NCBI GenBank assembly: GCA_910586425.1 | Contig: CAJUHL010000003.1 | Span: 1-64,000 of the forward strand | Source: an uncultured Bacilli bacterium | GTDB taxonomy: Bacteria; Bacillota_I; Bacilli_A; RF39; UBA660 | Length of the DNA: 64,000 bases | Reading direction: 5' to 3' | Shown: positions 25,732-35,018 of the stretch, one piece after another | Position numbering within the stretch: position 1 is the first letter of the stretch | How the letters are laid out: each line of letters begins with the position of its first letter | The notes under the pieces: generated by a model | Databases searched by the model: none | What the model was told of the DNA's origin: nothing | Seen by the model: only the letters and a program-made list of their open reading frames with translations | Position numbers and translations under genes: made by a program

Positions 25732-25974
25732 TTAGTTCCTTTCCTCCATATCAAGCGTTGTTATGATTTGTTCTAATTGATAGGTTTCATCACACAAGGT
25801 ACAAAAAGTACTCAATTTTTCTAAATACAAATCATTGGCCTTTTCTAAAATTTGTAACTGTTCTTTTGTGACTGCATCCCCTAACTTATTCAACTGCATT
25901 TCTTCCTGTTTGATAAATGTTTCAATTGGTAAAAGAATGTGATTACTATAGTGATCTACAATATCTTTTCTCAT
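25732..25974 (-). CDS. Hypothetical small helical protein
   Basis: 80 residues starting MRKDIVDHYSNHILLPIETF, rich in Glu, Gln and Leu and predicted to be mostly helical (LGDAVTKEQLQILEKANDLYLEKL). No family recognised. GGGGGA eight bases before the ATG at 25974 decides the start over two upstream in-frame ATGs. It follows the M23 peptidase gene by about 57 bases and may share its transcript. Confidence 0.6.
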   Translation of the reverse strand: MRKDIVDHYSNHILLPIETFIKQEEMQLNKLGDAVTKEQLQILEKANDLYLEKLSTFCTLCDETYQLEQIITTLDMEERN

Positions 25975-26031
25975 AACACTTCCCCCGTTCATATAAAACG
26001 AAAAACATACTGCAAACACCTAATTTTATTT

Positions 26032-27228
26032 CTAATAAGCGGTCAAACGATCGGTCCAACGATTGTATAAACCGGATGGAAAATTAATCACATCTCTAGG
26101 ATTAATAGAATATTTTTGGTTCAATTCATATGTCCAATCATCATAATCCTCTAAAAATCTACCAGTTGCGATTGTCACATGTAAATGTGGTCCTGTTGTA
26201 CATTGGTCATATCCACCAGCGGTTCCACCAGAATATCCAATAATGGTATTACGGTCTACCGTTTGTTTGGCCTGAACACTTACAGAAGATAAATGGGCAT
26301 AAACTGATGTATAGTATTTTCCATGAATATTGTGCCAAACAATTACCATATTTCCACCACATTTATAACGTACTACTGCCGCGACAATCCCATTGCCAGT
26401 CGAATAAACAGTGGTTCCTACTCCAACACCAATATCAATTCCTTCATGCCAGTTTCTACCAAGTAAATCCCTTGGTCCCCACTCACTGGTAATATACCCT
26501 GCTTGTGTTGGACGATAAAAAGCTGTACCTTCTGGTATAATTTTACGACCACACGTCTCGACATCTTCATGATCTTCACAGCCTTTGGATTCATATAGTG
26601 CGATTACTTCTTTTTGATATTGAATCAAGTCCTCAATGTCAACCGCAACCGCATTGGTATTGACTATTTCTTGGTCAAGAAATTTCATTTTTTCCTCAAG
26701 TTGCTTTCCTTGCTCTGCCATTTCACTTTGTTTTTGTGTCAATTCTTTTTGTTTCTGTTGATTTTCCTGTATCATTTGATGATACTGTTCTATTAATTTA
26801 TCATTATATGAAGTCAATTGTTCTGAAACTGCCATACGATAAATAAAATCTGTAAAATCTTTTGCTCCGAAGGCATACTCTAAATATGCTGATTCCCCAT
26901 TAGATACTTGTACAAAATTAATAATATCCTTCATCTCTTGATCTTTTTTCGCAATATCCTCATTTAATAAATCAATTTCAGTTTGTAAATTTGCCATATC
27001 TACATAAATTTGATCAATCAATTTTTCAATTTTCGCAATCTCTGCTTTGGTTTGAGCAATTTCTTGCTCTGTCTGGGCTTTTTTGATTTTATTTTCCTCT
27101 AACTCTTTTTGCTTTAATTCTAGTTCCTTTCGCCACTGCCCCAAAGTTTTCGCTTTCGCCAATTCTGGAACACAAAAAGTAGTCGCAAACATAACGAATA
27201 CACAAATAACTTGAACGAATTTTTTCAT
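26032..27228 (-). CDS. M23 peptidase with N-terminal coiled coil (EnvC/murein hydrolase type)
   Basis: 398 residues: signal peptide (MKKFVQVICVFVMFATTFC...AKA), coiled coil from about 30 to 215 (two long helices with EQEIAQTKAEIAKIEKLI), then an M23 domain. Zinc-site motifs are HEGIDIGVG near 265 and HLHVTI near 355, with YAHLSS between, so the catalytic set looks complete. It probably cleaves peptidoglycan cross-links or activates another hydrolase outside the membrane. GAGGTG overlapping the upstream stop supports the ATG at 27228 over TTG at 27231. The YgjP-like gene ends 9 bases earlier. Confidence 0.88.
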   Translation of the reverse strand: MKKFVQVICVFVMFATTFCVPELAKAKTLGQWRKELELKQKELEENKIKKAQTEQEIAQTKAEIAKIEKLIDQIYVDMANLQTEIDLLNEDIAKKDQEMKDIINFVQVSNGESAYLEYAFGAKDFTDFIYRMAVSEQLTSYNDKLIEQYHQMIQENQQKQKELTQKQSEMAEQGKQLEEKMKFLDQEIVNTNAVAVDIEDLIQYQKEVIALYESKGCEDHEDVETCGRKIIPEGTAFYRPTQAGYITSEWGPRDLLGRNWHEGIDIGVGVGTTVYSTGNGIVAAVVRYKCGGNMVIVWHNIHGKYYTSVYAHLSSVSVQAKQTVDRNTIIGYSGGTAGGYDQCTTGPHLHVTIATGRFLEDYDDWTYELNQKYSINPRDVINFPSGLYNRWTDRLTAY

Positions 27229-27237
27229 CAAAACACC

Positions 27238-27870
27238 TCAATACTCTTTTAACACTTTTCTCATTTCTTTATAATTCGGACAATAGAATTCAACTGTTTT
27301 CCAAAATTCTTTCGAATGGTTGAAATGAATTAAGTGAGACAACTCATGAACTATCACATAAACAATCGCACCGATTTCATAATGGAGTAATTCGGAATTG
27401 AGTGTAATCGTCTCACTCTTTCGGTTACATACACCCCATCTAGTTTTCATTTTACGAATTCTCAATCGGTAAAATGGAATATTTTCTTTCATTTTTTGAT
27501 AACACATTTGATAATACATTTCAAATATTTCTTTCATCTGCATTTGAGCCCATTTTTGTAGTTGCTCTTTACTTGCTGTATATACCGAATTTCCTATCAT
27601 TTCTACTATATCAGTAGGCATTATTATTATATCATAACAATTTCCTAGATAAAGAAATTTTTCCTGTTTCTCCTCTTTTTGTTGACATTTGGTAATCATT
27701 TTACGAATAGACGTCTCATTTTGACCTAAAATGTCTAAAATTTGTTTCTTTGTTACAAAATAGTGCGTGGATATTTCCAATGCACCATTCCGCACTCGAA
27801 TATAGGTATGCTTATTCTTTTTCCGAATAATAACCACTGGATATGTCATTCCATCTATCTGATACTTCAT
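27238..27870 (-). CDS. YgjP-like M48-family metallopeptidase (DUF45)
   Basis: 210 residues of the YgjP/DUF45 family. The zinc motif HELSHLIHFNHSKEFW near residue 170 gives HExxH plus a downstream His, and RKMKTRWGVCNRKSETITLN near 135 is the family signature. Family members have been described as metallopeptidases or UTP pyrophosphatases; the in vivo role is unclear. It precedes the M23 peptidase by a few bases and probably forms an operon with it. Confidence 0.85.
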   Translation of the reverse strand: MKYQIDGMTYPVVIIRKKNKHTYIRVRNGALEISTHYFVTKKQILDILGQNETSIRKMITKCQQKEEKQEKFLYLGNCYDIIIMPTDIVEMIGNSVYTASKEQLQKWAQMQMKEIFEMYYQMCYQKMKENIPFYRLRIRKMKTRWGVCNRKSETITLNSELLHYEIGAIVYVIVHELSHLIHFNHSKEFWKTVEFYCPNYKEMRKVLKEY

Positions 27871-27943
27871 ATATACATCCTCTTATTCATTATACCATAA
27901 ATTCATAAAAATACATAAATTCAACATGATAATATTTGGTAAA

Positions 27944-27968
27944 AAGAAAAGGAATCCGTTCGATTCCT
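27944..27968 (-). terminator. Terminator after the YfcC-like transporter gene
   Basis: GGAATC pairs with GATTCC, extended by flanking A/T pairs, followed by TTTTCTTTTT on the minus strand. Confidence 0.75.
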
Positions 27969-27979
27969 TAATCATCAAA

Positions 27980-29410
27980 TTATCCTAGTAACAATAATAG
28001 GATAACAAAAATTACAATTACACCTAGTGCAAGTAATAAATATTTCCATATATTTTTTAACCATTCTGTATAAGAAATGTTTAAATATCTAAGTCCAGCC
28101 ACTAGAATAACACTGGTTGGGGCAATTAACATAACAAGCCCATGCACCATCTGCATTAACATTCCAATAAAATTATAGTTTGTATATAAACTAGTAATTG
28201 GATTATACAATGCATTTACTAAAAAAGGAAAATCATAGAAGAAAATGCCACCAATCGCTGTCAATGCGCTAAATGAAAATACATTAAATCCTTTGGTCAT
28301 TGTAATAAAGAAATTAGCAATTGTTCCAAAACAAGTAGCACCAGTATTCATAAGTAAGAATAAAATACTTGCTGCAACAGTATATATAGCAACTGGAACC
28401 ATTTGTTTCACACCGCTTAAAAAGGCTTGCCATTTTTCTTGTCCTTTTACATTGTAAATCCATGCGATTAACATAGTCGCTAAAAATAACACAATTGCAA
28501 ATTCATAATTGGTCCAATATCCAATTGGATCAACTGAACCGATCACATTTTTGAAAATTGGATATCCTGAAATTTCAAAAGTAGTAATAGACTGATACAT
28601 ATTGTTAAAAACATCAATTTGAAAACCAGTTTCCCAATTATACATTCCAACGCAGATAATAATCATCATTGCGATTGCTATCACAACCATTGGAACTGCA
28701 CTTTTTTTCTTATCCACTTGATTTTCATATAAAGGGATTTCTAATACTGTTTCTTCTTTCTTTGAATGATTTTTGTCTTTTTTCACAACCACTTTGGTTT
28801 TTTCACTTAATAATAACACAAAACCAATCAATACACTCGTAATTACCAAGAAGAATAAAATACGTGTTGCAATGGTATCATGAATACCTGTTTCAAAAAA
28901 GAAAGAAAGATATCCATTAATATTAAACCCATATGTAGAGCCCATATTTCCTACTAATATTGCGCCAACAGTAGATAATAATGCAATTATCTTATGATAA
29001 CCCAATTTCAATATAATGGCTACAAAGAAAGGAACCATCACAAATAATGGCAATGTAAGCCCTGTCAAAGAGGATAATACTGCAAATACCAAAATGGTAA
29101 TGGTTAAAAAGATATGCCCCTTTTCTTTCCACTGAACAGTAATTCCATGGATGATACTAGCATAAGCACCTGTTTGAATCAATACACCGTAAAATCCACC
29201 AATTAAAAGAATTACAATTGCTGTCAAGCCAAAAACAGATGTCGTTGCAGTTATAATTGGATATCTGAAAATATCAAAGAATCCAAGTGGGGTCACTTCC
29301 CCTTTTACAAAAGTTCCACTGGAATATGTTCCTGTTGGCAAAACCCAACTCAAAACGACAAATGCAAGAAAACAAATTATAATTGCCTTCCACAAATTAT
29401 TTTTTTTCAT
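27980..29410 (-). CDS. YfcC/DcuC-type transporter
   Basis: 476-residue membrane protein with about 12 helices. The N-terminal helix followed by SWVLPTGTYSSGTF, and the helix-hairpin text SSLTGLTLPLFVMVPFF and GAILVGNMGSTYGFNINGY, fit the ion-transporter superfamily members annotated YfcC or C4-dicarboxylate/basic amino acid carriers. Substrate cannot be assigned. GGAGG eight bases upstream fixes the ATG at 29410 over an ATG 33 bases earlier. It is monocistronic, and its start faces the divergent radical-SAM gene. Confidence 0.7.
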   Translation of the reverse strand: MKKNNLWKAIIICFLAFVVLSWVLPTGTYSSGTFVKGEVTPLGFFDIFRYPIITATTSVFGLTAIVILLIGGFYGVLIQTGAYASIIHGITVQWKEKGHIFLTITILVFAVLSSLTGLTLPLFVMVPFFVAIILKLGYHKIIALLSTVGAILVGNMGSTYGFNINGYLSFFFETGIHDTIATRILFFLVITSVLIGFVLLLSEKTKVVVKKDKNHSKKEETVLEIPLYENQVDKKKSAVPMVVIAIAMMIIICVGMYNWETGFQIDVFNNMYQSITTFEISGYPIFKNVIGSVDPIGYWTNYEFAIVLFLATMLIAWIYNVKGQEKWQAFLSGVKQMVPVAIYTVAASILFLLMNTGATCFGTIANFFITMTKGFNVFSFSALTAIGGIFFYDFPFLVNALYNPITSLYTNYNFIGMLMQMVHGLVMLIAPTSVILVAGLRYLNISYTEWLKNIWKYLLLALGVIVIFVILLLLLG

Positions 29411-29543
29411 CTTATTACCTCCATGATAATTATAACAAATCAAAATAAAAATAAAAAGTTTTTTGACATTTTTTGTTAAAATTGTTCATTTTTTTTACAA
29501 AAGAAAATCAATTTCTATTATAATAAAAGATGGAAGTGATACT

Positions 29544-30491
29544 ATGAATAAATTCCAATACACAAATTCAAATAAAAGATACCATACTTTGGATTATTTT
29601 TATAAACAAAAATTCCATTCTAAAGTATTTAAAATAAGTTTAAATGCGGGTTTTTCTTGCCCCAATATAGATGGAAAAGTAGGAACTGGCGGCTGCATCT
29701 ATTGTTCCAATTTAGGCAGTGGAGAATTTGCAGGAAATCAAAATTTAAGCTTGATATCCCAATTTGAAGAAGTCAAAAAGAAAATGGAACAAAAATGGCC
29801 AAATGGAAAATATATTGGATATTTTCAAGCCCATACCAATACCTATGCTCCCCTTCCTATTTTAAAACAAAAATACGAAACCATCTTATCATTGGATAAC
29901 GTAATTGGACTTTCGATCGCAACCAGACCAGATGCCATTGAAGAAGATTGTATGGACTATTTAGAAGAATTATCCAAAAAAACTTATTTGACAATCGAAC
30001 TTGGGTTGCAAACCATTCATGAACAAACCTCAAAATTCATCAACCGTTGTCATACATTAGAATGCTTTGAAGCCTGTGTAAACGATTTACGAAAACGCAA
30101 TATCAATGTAGTAGTACATATCATTAACGGTCTGCCAAATGAAACTCAAGAAATGATGCTAGATACCATTCGTTATTTAAATCAACTCGATATTCAGGGA
30201 ATCAAAATTCACATGTTACATATTTTGAAACATACCAAATTGGGATACTTATATGAACAAAATCCTTTTCCCATTTTAACCAGAGATGAATATGTAAAAA
30301 TTGTTTGCAATCAACTAGAACAATTGCGACCAGAGATTGTCATTCATCGCATTACTGGTGATCCAGATGCTCAAAGTCTTATTGAACCGACTTGGTTGTG
30401 TAAAAAGTTTTGTGTTCTAAATGAAATAGATAAAGAACTTGAAAGACGAAATACTTACCAAGGTATTGCCGCAATCAAAAAAGAGAATTAA
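29544..30491 (+). CDS. TIGR01212-family radical SAM protein (YtqA/YhcC-like)
   Basis: The only plus-strand gene in the window. The 315-residue protein has the TIGR01212 layout: LDYFYKQKFHSKVFKISLNAG, then CPNIDGKVGTGGCIYCSN holding the FeS-cluster cysteines, YFQAHTNTYAP, IGLSIATRPD, ELGLQT and HIINGLPNET. Some relatives act in tRNA wobble-uridine modification or oxygen-independent metabolism; this one's reaction is unknown. GGAAGTGAT precedes ATG 29544; an upstream in-frame ATG at 29463 overlaps promoter-like sequence and is rejected. Its 3' end overlaps the opposing small gene by four bases. Confidence 0.88.
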   Translation: MNKFQYTNSNKRYHTLDYFYKQKFHSKVFKISLNAGFSCPNIDGKVGTGGCIYCSNLGSGEFAGNQNLSLISQFEEVKKKMEQKWPNGKYIGYFQAHTNTYAPLPILKQKYETILSLDNVIGLSIATRPDAIEEDCMDYLEELSKKTYLTIELGLQTIHEQTSKFINRCHTLECFEACVNDLRKRNINVVVHIINGLPNETQEMMLDTIRYLNQLDIQGIKIHMLHILKHTKLGYLYEQNPFPILTRDEYVKIVCNQLEQLRPEIVIHRITGDPDAQSLIEPTWLCKKFCVLNEIDKELERRNTYQGIAAIKKEN

Positions 30492-30787
30492 TGTTTTTCT
30501 CCCTTTCGAAAGAGTGATTTCATAAATCCCTCTTTTTTTTCTTCCATAATATCACATGAAAGTATCTGATATTTTTGACAAAATTCTTCCATGGATAAAT
30601 ATCCTCGTCCCTGTAAATTTTCAATGGTTCGTTCTTTTCCCAATCGATCTAAATAAAATCGTTGTATAAAAGTAGATACAATTTTTTCACCTCTTCTTTG
30701 CATTTCATAAGTATCTACATATTCATCATTTGCCACTTGATAAGTATAACATAAAAAGACTTCTTTCATTTGAAAGTTTTGGAACAT
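30488..30787 (-). CDS. Hypothetical protein
   Basis: 99 residues starting MFQNFQMKEVFLCYTYQVAN, soluble and mixed-charge, with a basic C-terminus (KSLFRKGEKH). I do not recognise the family. AGGTGATGTT leads directly into the ATG. It follows the tex terminator and converges with the radical SAM gene, their stops overlapping in TTAA. Confidence 0.6.
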   Translation of the reverse strand: MFQNFQMKEVFLCYTYQVANDEYVDTYEMQRRGEKIVSTFIQRFYLDRLGKERTIENLQGRGYLSMEEFCQKYQILSCDIMEEKKEGFMKSLFRKGEKH

Positions 30788-30807
30788 AACATCACCTATT
30801 TCATTAT

Positions 30808-30838
30808 ATGAAAAAAAAAAGACCGTTATACCGTCTTT
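30808..30838 (-). terminator. Terminator containing the tex stop codon
   Basis: AAAGAC pairs with GTCTTT around a loop that holds the tex TAA, followed by a run of ten T. The last codons of tex form the 5' arm. Confidence 0.75.
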
Positions 30839-32985
30839 GATGGTTCCAATAACGATAACGATACCTTATTTTTATCCAAAAAGATTTGTTCTACATAACA
30901 ATCTACAATATCTCCAACACTTACAACTTCCATCGGGTGTTTGATATAACGATTGGTTAATTTTGATATATGTGCAAGCCCGTCATTTTTAAGTCCAATA
31001 TCAATAAACACTCCAAAATCGACAACATTGCGAACCGTACCTTGTAATTTCATACCCACCTGTAAATCTTCAATATGTAAAATATCACTTTTTAAAATAG
31101 GAGCAGGCATATTATCACGCGGGTCACGTGCTGGTTTTTTCAAATTTTCAATGATATCTTCTACTGTATAACAATCCGTCTTTAGAGTATCTGCGATTTG
31201 TTTGGTATCTATCAAATCTAATTTTTGAATCAAATGATTGGTTCCAATATCATCAAAAGATAAATCCATGTAATCTAATAAAGCACTGGCAACAGAATAG
31301 CTTTCAGGATGTATTCCTGTTCGGTCAAGCGCATTTTCTGCATCGGGTATTCTTAAAAAACCAATTGCTTGTTCATAAACTTTATCGGTTAATAATTTTT
31401 TCTTTTGCAATTCTTCCCTAGACAAAAATTTTCCATGGGTGTCTCTATAGTCAATTAATTTATCAATATGTTTTTTGGTAATACCAGATACATATTTGAG
31501 CAAACTAGGACTTGCTGTATTGATATTGACACCCACTTGATTCACCGCTTTACTGACAACAAAATCCAAAGATTCTGTCAATCGTTTATTGGAAACATCA
31601 TGTTGATAAAGACCCACACCAATACTTTCTGGATCAATTTTAACCAGTTCTGAAAGTGGATCTTGTAATCTTCTTCCGATGCTAATCGCGCTTCGTTCTT
31701 CTACGTGCAAATCGGGAAATTCAGAAATGGCTAATTTAGATGCAGAATAAACACTAGCCCCTGCTTCACTTACAATAACATATTCTACTTTACGGGTTGC
31801 TGCTTTGATGACATCTACCATAAAAGCCTCACTTTCCCGACTAGCAGTTCCATTTCCAATAGCTACAATATCAATTTGATATTGATCAATTAATTGTAAT
31901 ACCGTTTGTTTACTTTTTTCGTACTCATTTTTAGGTTCGTGTGGATAAATCACTTGAATGGCAAGTTTCTTTCCAGTTGGATCAATCACTGCAAGTTTAC
32001 AACCAGTACGATAAGCAGGGTCGAACCCTAGAACCATTTTATCTTTCATTGGTGGTTGTAATAACAATTTTTCCAAATTGGCCCCAAAATTATGAATTGC
32101 TACTTCCTCTGCTTTTTCTGTTAATTCTGTACGTATTTCTCGTTCAATAGAAGGAGCAATCAATCGTTTGAATCCATCTTTGATTGCTTCTTTTACCAAA
32201 GGACAAACAAATGATTCTCCTTTTTTGATCATTTTGGATTCCAAAAATTCTAAAATAGGTTGGGTATCAAATTCCAAGGAAACAGAAAGTACTTTTTCTT
32301 TTTCCCCACGATTAAGAGCAAGGACACGATGTGGTTTGATTTGTTTGACAGCCTCTTGATAATCATAATACATCTCATATGTTTTTAAGTCATCTTCTGC
32401 GTCTTTTTTCTTTTTGGATACAATCATCCCATTGTGGTACATATCATTTCTAATCCATTTACGGTAATAAGCATTATCACTTACCCATTCTGCAATGATA
32501 TAACTTGCCCCTTCTAAAGCAGCAGCGATTGTAAAGACTTTGTCCGTTAGAAAACGACTGGCAAGCTCTTCTAAACTTCCTTGAATTGGAAAAGATAATA
32601 TCATTTTCGCAAGTGGCTCTAATCCGCAAGCAATGGCCTCCGTCGCTTTGGTTTTCTTCTTTTCTTTATAAGGACGATATAAATCTTCCACTTCCACCAA
32701 TTTTTCTGCTGATAGAATTTTGATACGTAATTCTTCTGTCATCATTTCTTTTTCCTCAATCAAACGAATGACATCTTCTTTTCGTTTTTGTAAATTAACT
32801 TGATATGTATACACTTCTTCAATTTGCCGAATTTGTTCCTCATCAAGTGCTCCAGTTACTTCTTTTCGGTAACGAGCAATAAAAGGAATGGTATTTCCTT
32901 GTTCCAACAGTTGTAATGTTGCTACTACTTGTTTTTCTTTGATTTTCAATGTTTCACTCATTGTTTTGATAATTTCTTGATTCAT
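30826..32985 (-). CDS. tex: Tex-family S1 RNA-binding protein
   Basis: 719 residues with the whole Tex layout: helical N-terminal region with NTIPFIARYRKEVTGALDEE, a YqgF-like RNase H fold beginning LGFDPAYRTGCKLAV near 325, helix-hairpin-helix motifs (NINTASPSLLKYVSGI) near 490, and an S1 domain (GMKLQGTVRNVVDFGVFIDIG) near 640. Tex binds nucleic acid and influences transcription or RNA quality control. It starts 12 bases after mutM and probably shares its transcript. Confidence 0.94.
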   Translation of the reverse strand: MNQEIIKTMSETLKIKEKQVVATLQLLEQGNTIPFIARYRKEVTGALDEEQIRQIEEVYTYQVNLQKRKEDVIRLIEEKEMMTEELRIKILSAEKLVEVEDLYRPYKEKKKTKATEAIACGLEPLAKMILSFPIQGSLEELASRFLTDKVFTIAAALEGASYIIAEWVSDNAYYRKWIRNDMYHNGMIVSKKKKDAEDDLKTYEMYYDYQEAVKQIKPHRVLALNRGEKEKVLSVSLEFDTQPILEFLESKMIKKGESFVCPLVKEAIKDGFKRLIAPSIEREIRTELTEKAEEVAIHNFGANLEKLLLQPPMKDKMVLGFDPAYRTGCKLAVIDPTGKKLAIQVIYPHEPKNEYEKSKQTVLQLIDQYQIDIVAIGNGTASRESEAFMVDVIKAATRKVEYVIVSEAGASVYSASKLAISEFPDLHVEERSAISIGRRLQDPLSELVKIDPESIGVGLYQHDVSNKRLTESLDFVVSKAVNQVGVNINTASPSLLKYVSGITKKHIDKLIDYRDTHGKFLSREELQKKKLLTDKVYEQAIGFLRIPDAENALDRTGIHPESYSVASALLDYMDLSFDDIGTNHLIQKLDLIDTKQIADTLKTDCYTVEDIIENLKKPARDPRDNMPAPILKSDILHIEDLQVGMKLQGTVRNVVDFGVFIDIGLKNDGLAHISKLTNRYIKHPMEVVSVGDIVDCYVEQIFLDKNKVSLSLLEPSKTV

Positions 32986-32997
32986 AATGTCCTCTTT

Positions 32998-33819
32998 CTA
33001 TTTTTGACAATTGGGGCAATAATAAGTACCTCTTCCTCCAACCGTTATTTTGATAATAATACTGCCACAGATTGAACAAATTTCTTCTTGTCTTCCATGA
33101 ACATGCAGATGCTGTTGAAATTTTCCATGAACTCCTTCGCTTACTTCATAACTGCGAATGGTGGTTCCACCTTGATGAATGGCTTCTTCTAATACTTTCC
33201 TTGTATTTTGTATAATAGTATCCAATGTTTTAACCGGTAATTGATTACTAGCCTTAAGTGGATTTACTTTACTCAAATATAGGATTTCATTCGCATAAAT
33301 ATTTCCAATTCCTGTCACAATCCCTTGATCCAACAAACTGGTTTTGATGGGAATAGATTTCAGTTTCAATTTTTCTTGTAAATAGTGTCCTGTTAATTGG
33401 TTATCCCATGGCTCCAAACCCAATTCTGACAATGGTTTTTGTTCATATAATTTTTCTTTTTCAATTAAATGCATACGTCCAAATTTACGGGTATCTTTAT
33501 AACGAAGTTCCATCCCATCTTCGAGTAAAAAGGATATATGTTCATGCTTATCAATGGGTTCATTAGGGTACCGAAATAGATATCTTCCTTCCATTCGTAA
33601 ATGACTAAGTAAATAGTAATGATCCAATTCAAACAAAATCCATTTTCCTCTTCGCTCTAAATTATGAATGGTTTGTCCCACAATCTGCTTTTCAAACTCG
33701 GAAATACTTGGATATTCAATCAAATTTGGATATCTGATAGATATTCCAACTATGGTATGTCCGTTCAATCTTTTTTTCAATGTTTCTTTGATGGTTTCTA
33801 CTTCAGGTAACTCTGGCAT
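32998..33819 (-). CDS. mutM: Formamidopyrimidine-DNA glycosylase (Fpg/MutM)
   Basis: Removes 8-oxoguanine and formamidopyrimidines and nicks the abasic site. The start is set at MPELPEVETIK (33819) because Pro2 must become N-terminal for catalysis; GGATGTGATGTT stands directly before it, and an ATG 30 bases upstream is rejected. The 273 residues include GRRGK-like ERRGKWILFEL, LGLEPWD, the H2TH helix region with VTGIGNIYANEILYL, and a C-terminal zinc finger with CSICG and YYCPNCQ. Confidence 0.95.
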   Translation of the reverse strand: MPELPEVETIKETLKKRLNGHTIVGISIRYPNLIEYPSISEFEKQIVGQTIHNLERRGKWILFELDHYYLLSHLRMEGRYLFRYPNEPIDKHEHISFLLEDGMELRYKDTRKFGRMHLIEKEKLYEQKPLSELGLEPWDNQLTGHYLQEKLKLKSIPIKTSLLDQGIVTGIGNIYANEILYLSKVNPLKASNQLPVKTLDTIIQNTRKVLEEAIHQGGTTIRSYEVSEGVHGKFQQHLHVHGRQEEICSICGSIIIKITVGGRGTYYCPNCQK

Positions 33820-33876
33820 AACATCACATCCTAGATTATAGTTTATCATAAATAATATTCTGTTAAAAGAACTAAA

Positions 33877-33905
33877 AAAGAAAAAAGAGACTTAAATTCT
33901 CTTGG
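33877..33905 (-). terminator. Terminator containing the glycosyltransferase stop codon
   Basis: AAGAGA pairs with TCTCTT, followed by TTTTC. The TAA stop is in the loop. Confidence 0.75.
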
Positions 33906-34962
33906 AATATAGTTTCTCTAATTTTTTCACATTTTCTTTTACATCATAACCACTAGGATAAATATTTCGATCCCATTGATTTTGTTGCAACTGAATTTGT
34001 TCCAATTGATTGACCCAACTAATTTCATCTAGTAACAAAAATATAGACTTTTGGCTAATATCTACTTCATCAACACAAAATTTTGAAAAAATGCAAGGAA
34101 GCCCACTCATTTGTGCCTCTATCCCAGCAATTCCAAAACCCTCATATAAACTTGGAAGGCAAAATGCATCCATTGCTTGATAATAAGGGGCAACCGCTTC
34201 TTGAAAACCAGTAAATATCACTTTTGAGCCTAAATCTAAATTATATACCAATCTATGAAGTTGTCCTTCCAATGCCCCACTTCCTACTATCAGTAAATAA
34301 GCATTGGGATTTGTCCTTACATACTGGGCAAAAGTGTGAATTAAAAAAGATTGATTTTTTTGTGGATCTAGTCTACCAACTGTTCCAATTACAAAAGAGT
34401 CATCTGAAAGATTCAAATCTTTTCGCATCTTTTTTCTCATTTTTTCATTGTAATAAAATAAATGTGTTGGTATAGCATTTTCAAATATATCAAAGGAGGC
34501 TTTACCAAACATCCATTTTCCCGCACTTTTAGAGCAAGCTAAACGCTGTATTTTCATTTGAGATGTAATCAACCGATTTAATGCATGTAATTTACTTTGT
34601 AGTCTTCCTTCCATTCCATTATTATGAGCATGCAAAATAATATGCTTACACCCAGATATTTTTGCAGCCAATAATGGAACGATATCCGCAAAATGAGAAA
34701 TGTGGATATGTACAACATCATACCCATTTTTCGTAATTAAATTTCGAATTTCATAAAGAGAGCAAAGTGGACTTTTTCTGGAATTCGCAACAGAATATAT
34801 ATGTCCACCTAATGATTCTATCTCTCTTTCATATGCAATATGTTCTATCATACGAACAAAATCAAAGGAATATTGTTCCAAATCAATTTGGTTGTAATGA
34901 TTAAGAATCAAGGTTTCTACGCCACCTTTTTCACACATTCCAATTTGTAATACCTTTACCAT
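33892..34962 (-). CDS. Glycosyltransferase family 4 protein
   Basis: 356 residues with the GT-B layout. N-terminal domain begins VLQIGMCEKGGVETLILNHY, and the C-terminal nucleotide-sugar domain has VIGTVGRLDPQKNQSFLI near 195 and DAFCLPSLYEGFGIAGIEAQ (the E-x7-E region) near 265. It resembles EpsF-like enzymes that extend exopolysaccharides. No other sugar genes adjoin it. A consensus promoter at 34990-35018 overlaps the end of the preceding CDF gene, and GGGGATGTT precedes the ATG. Confidence 0.88.
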   Translation of the reverse strand: MVKVLQIGMCEKGGVETLILNHYNQIDLEQYSFDFVRMIEHIAYEREIESLGGHIYSVANSRKSPLCSLYEIRNLITKNGYDVVHIHISHFADIVPLLAAKISGCKHIILHAHNNGMEGRLQSKLHALNRLITSQMKIQRLACSKSAGKWMFGKASFDIFENAIPTHLFYYNEKMRKKMRKDLNLSDDSFVIGTVGRLDPQKNQSFLIHTFAQYVRTNPNAYLLIVGSGALEGQLHRLVYNLDLGSKVIFTGFQEAVAPYYQAMDAFCLPSLYEGFGIAGIEAQMSGLPCIFSKFCVDEVDISQKSIFLLLDEISWVNQLEQIQLQQNQWDRNIYPSGYDVKENVKKLEKLYSKRI

Positions 34963-34989
34963 AACATCCCCTACTTCGATAATATTTGT

Positions 34990-35018
34990 ATTATATATAA
35001 AAGGTTTTTATTTGTCAA
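34990..35018 (-). promoter_or_regulatory. Consensus sigma-A promoter of the glycosyltransferase gene
   Basis: TTGACA (35018-35013), 17 bp, TATAAT (34995-34990). The -35 overlaps the stop codon of the CDF gene. Confidence 0.8.
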
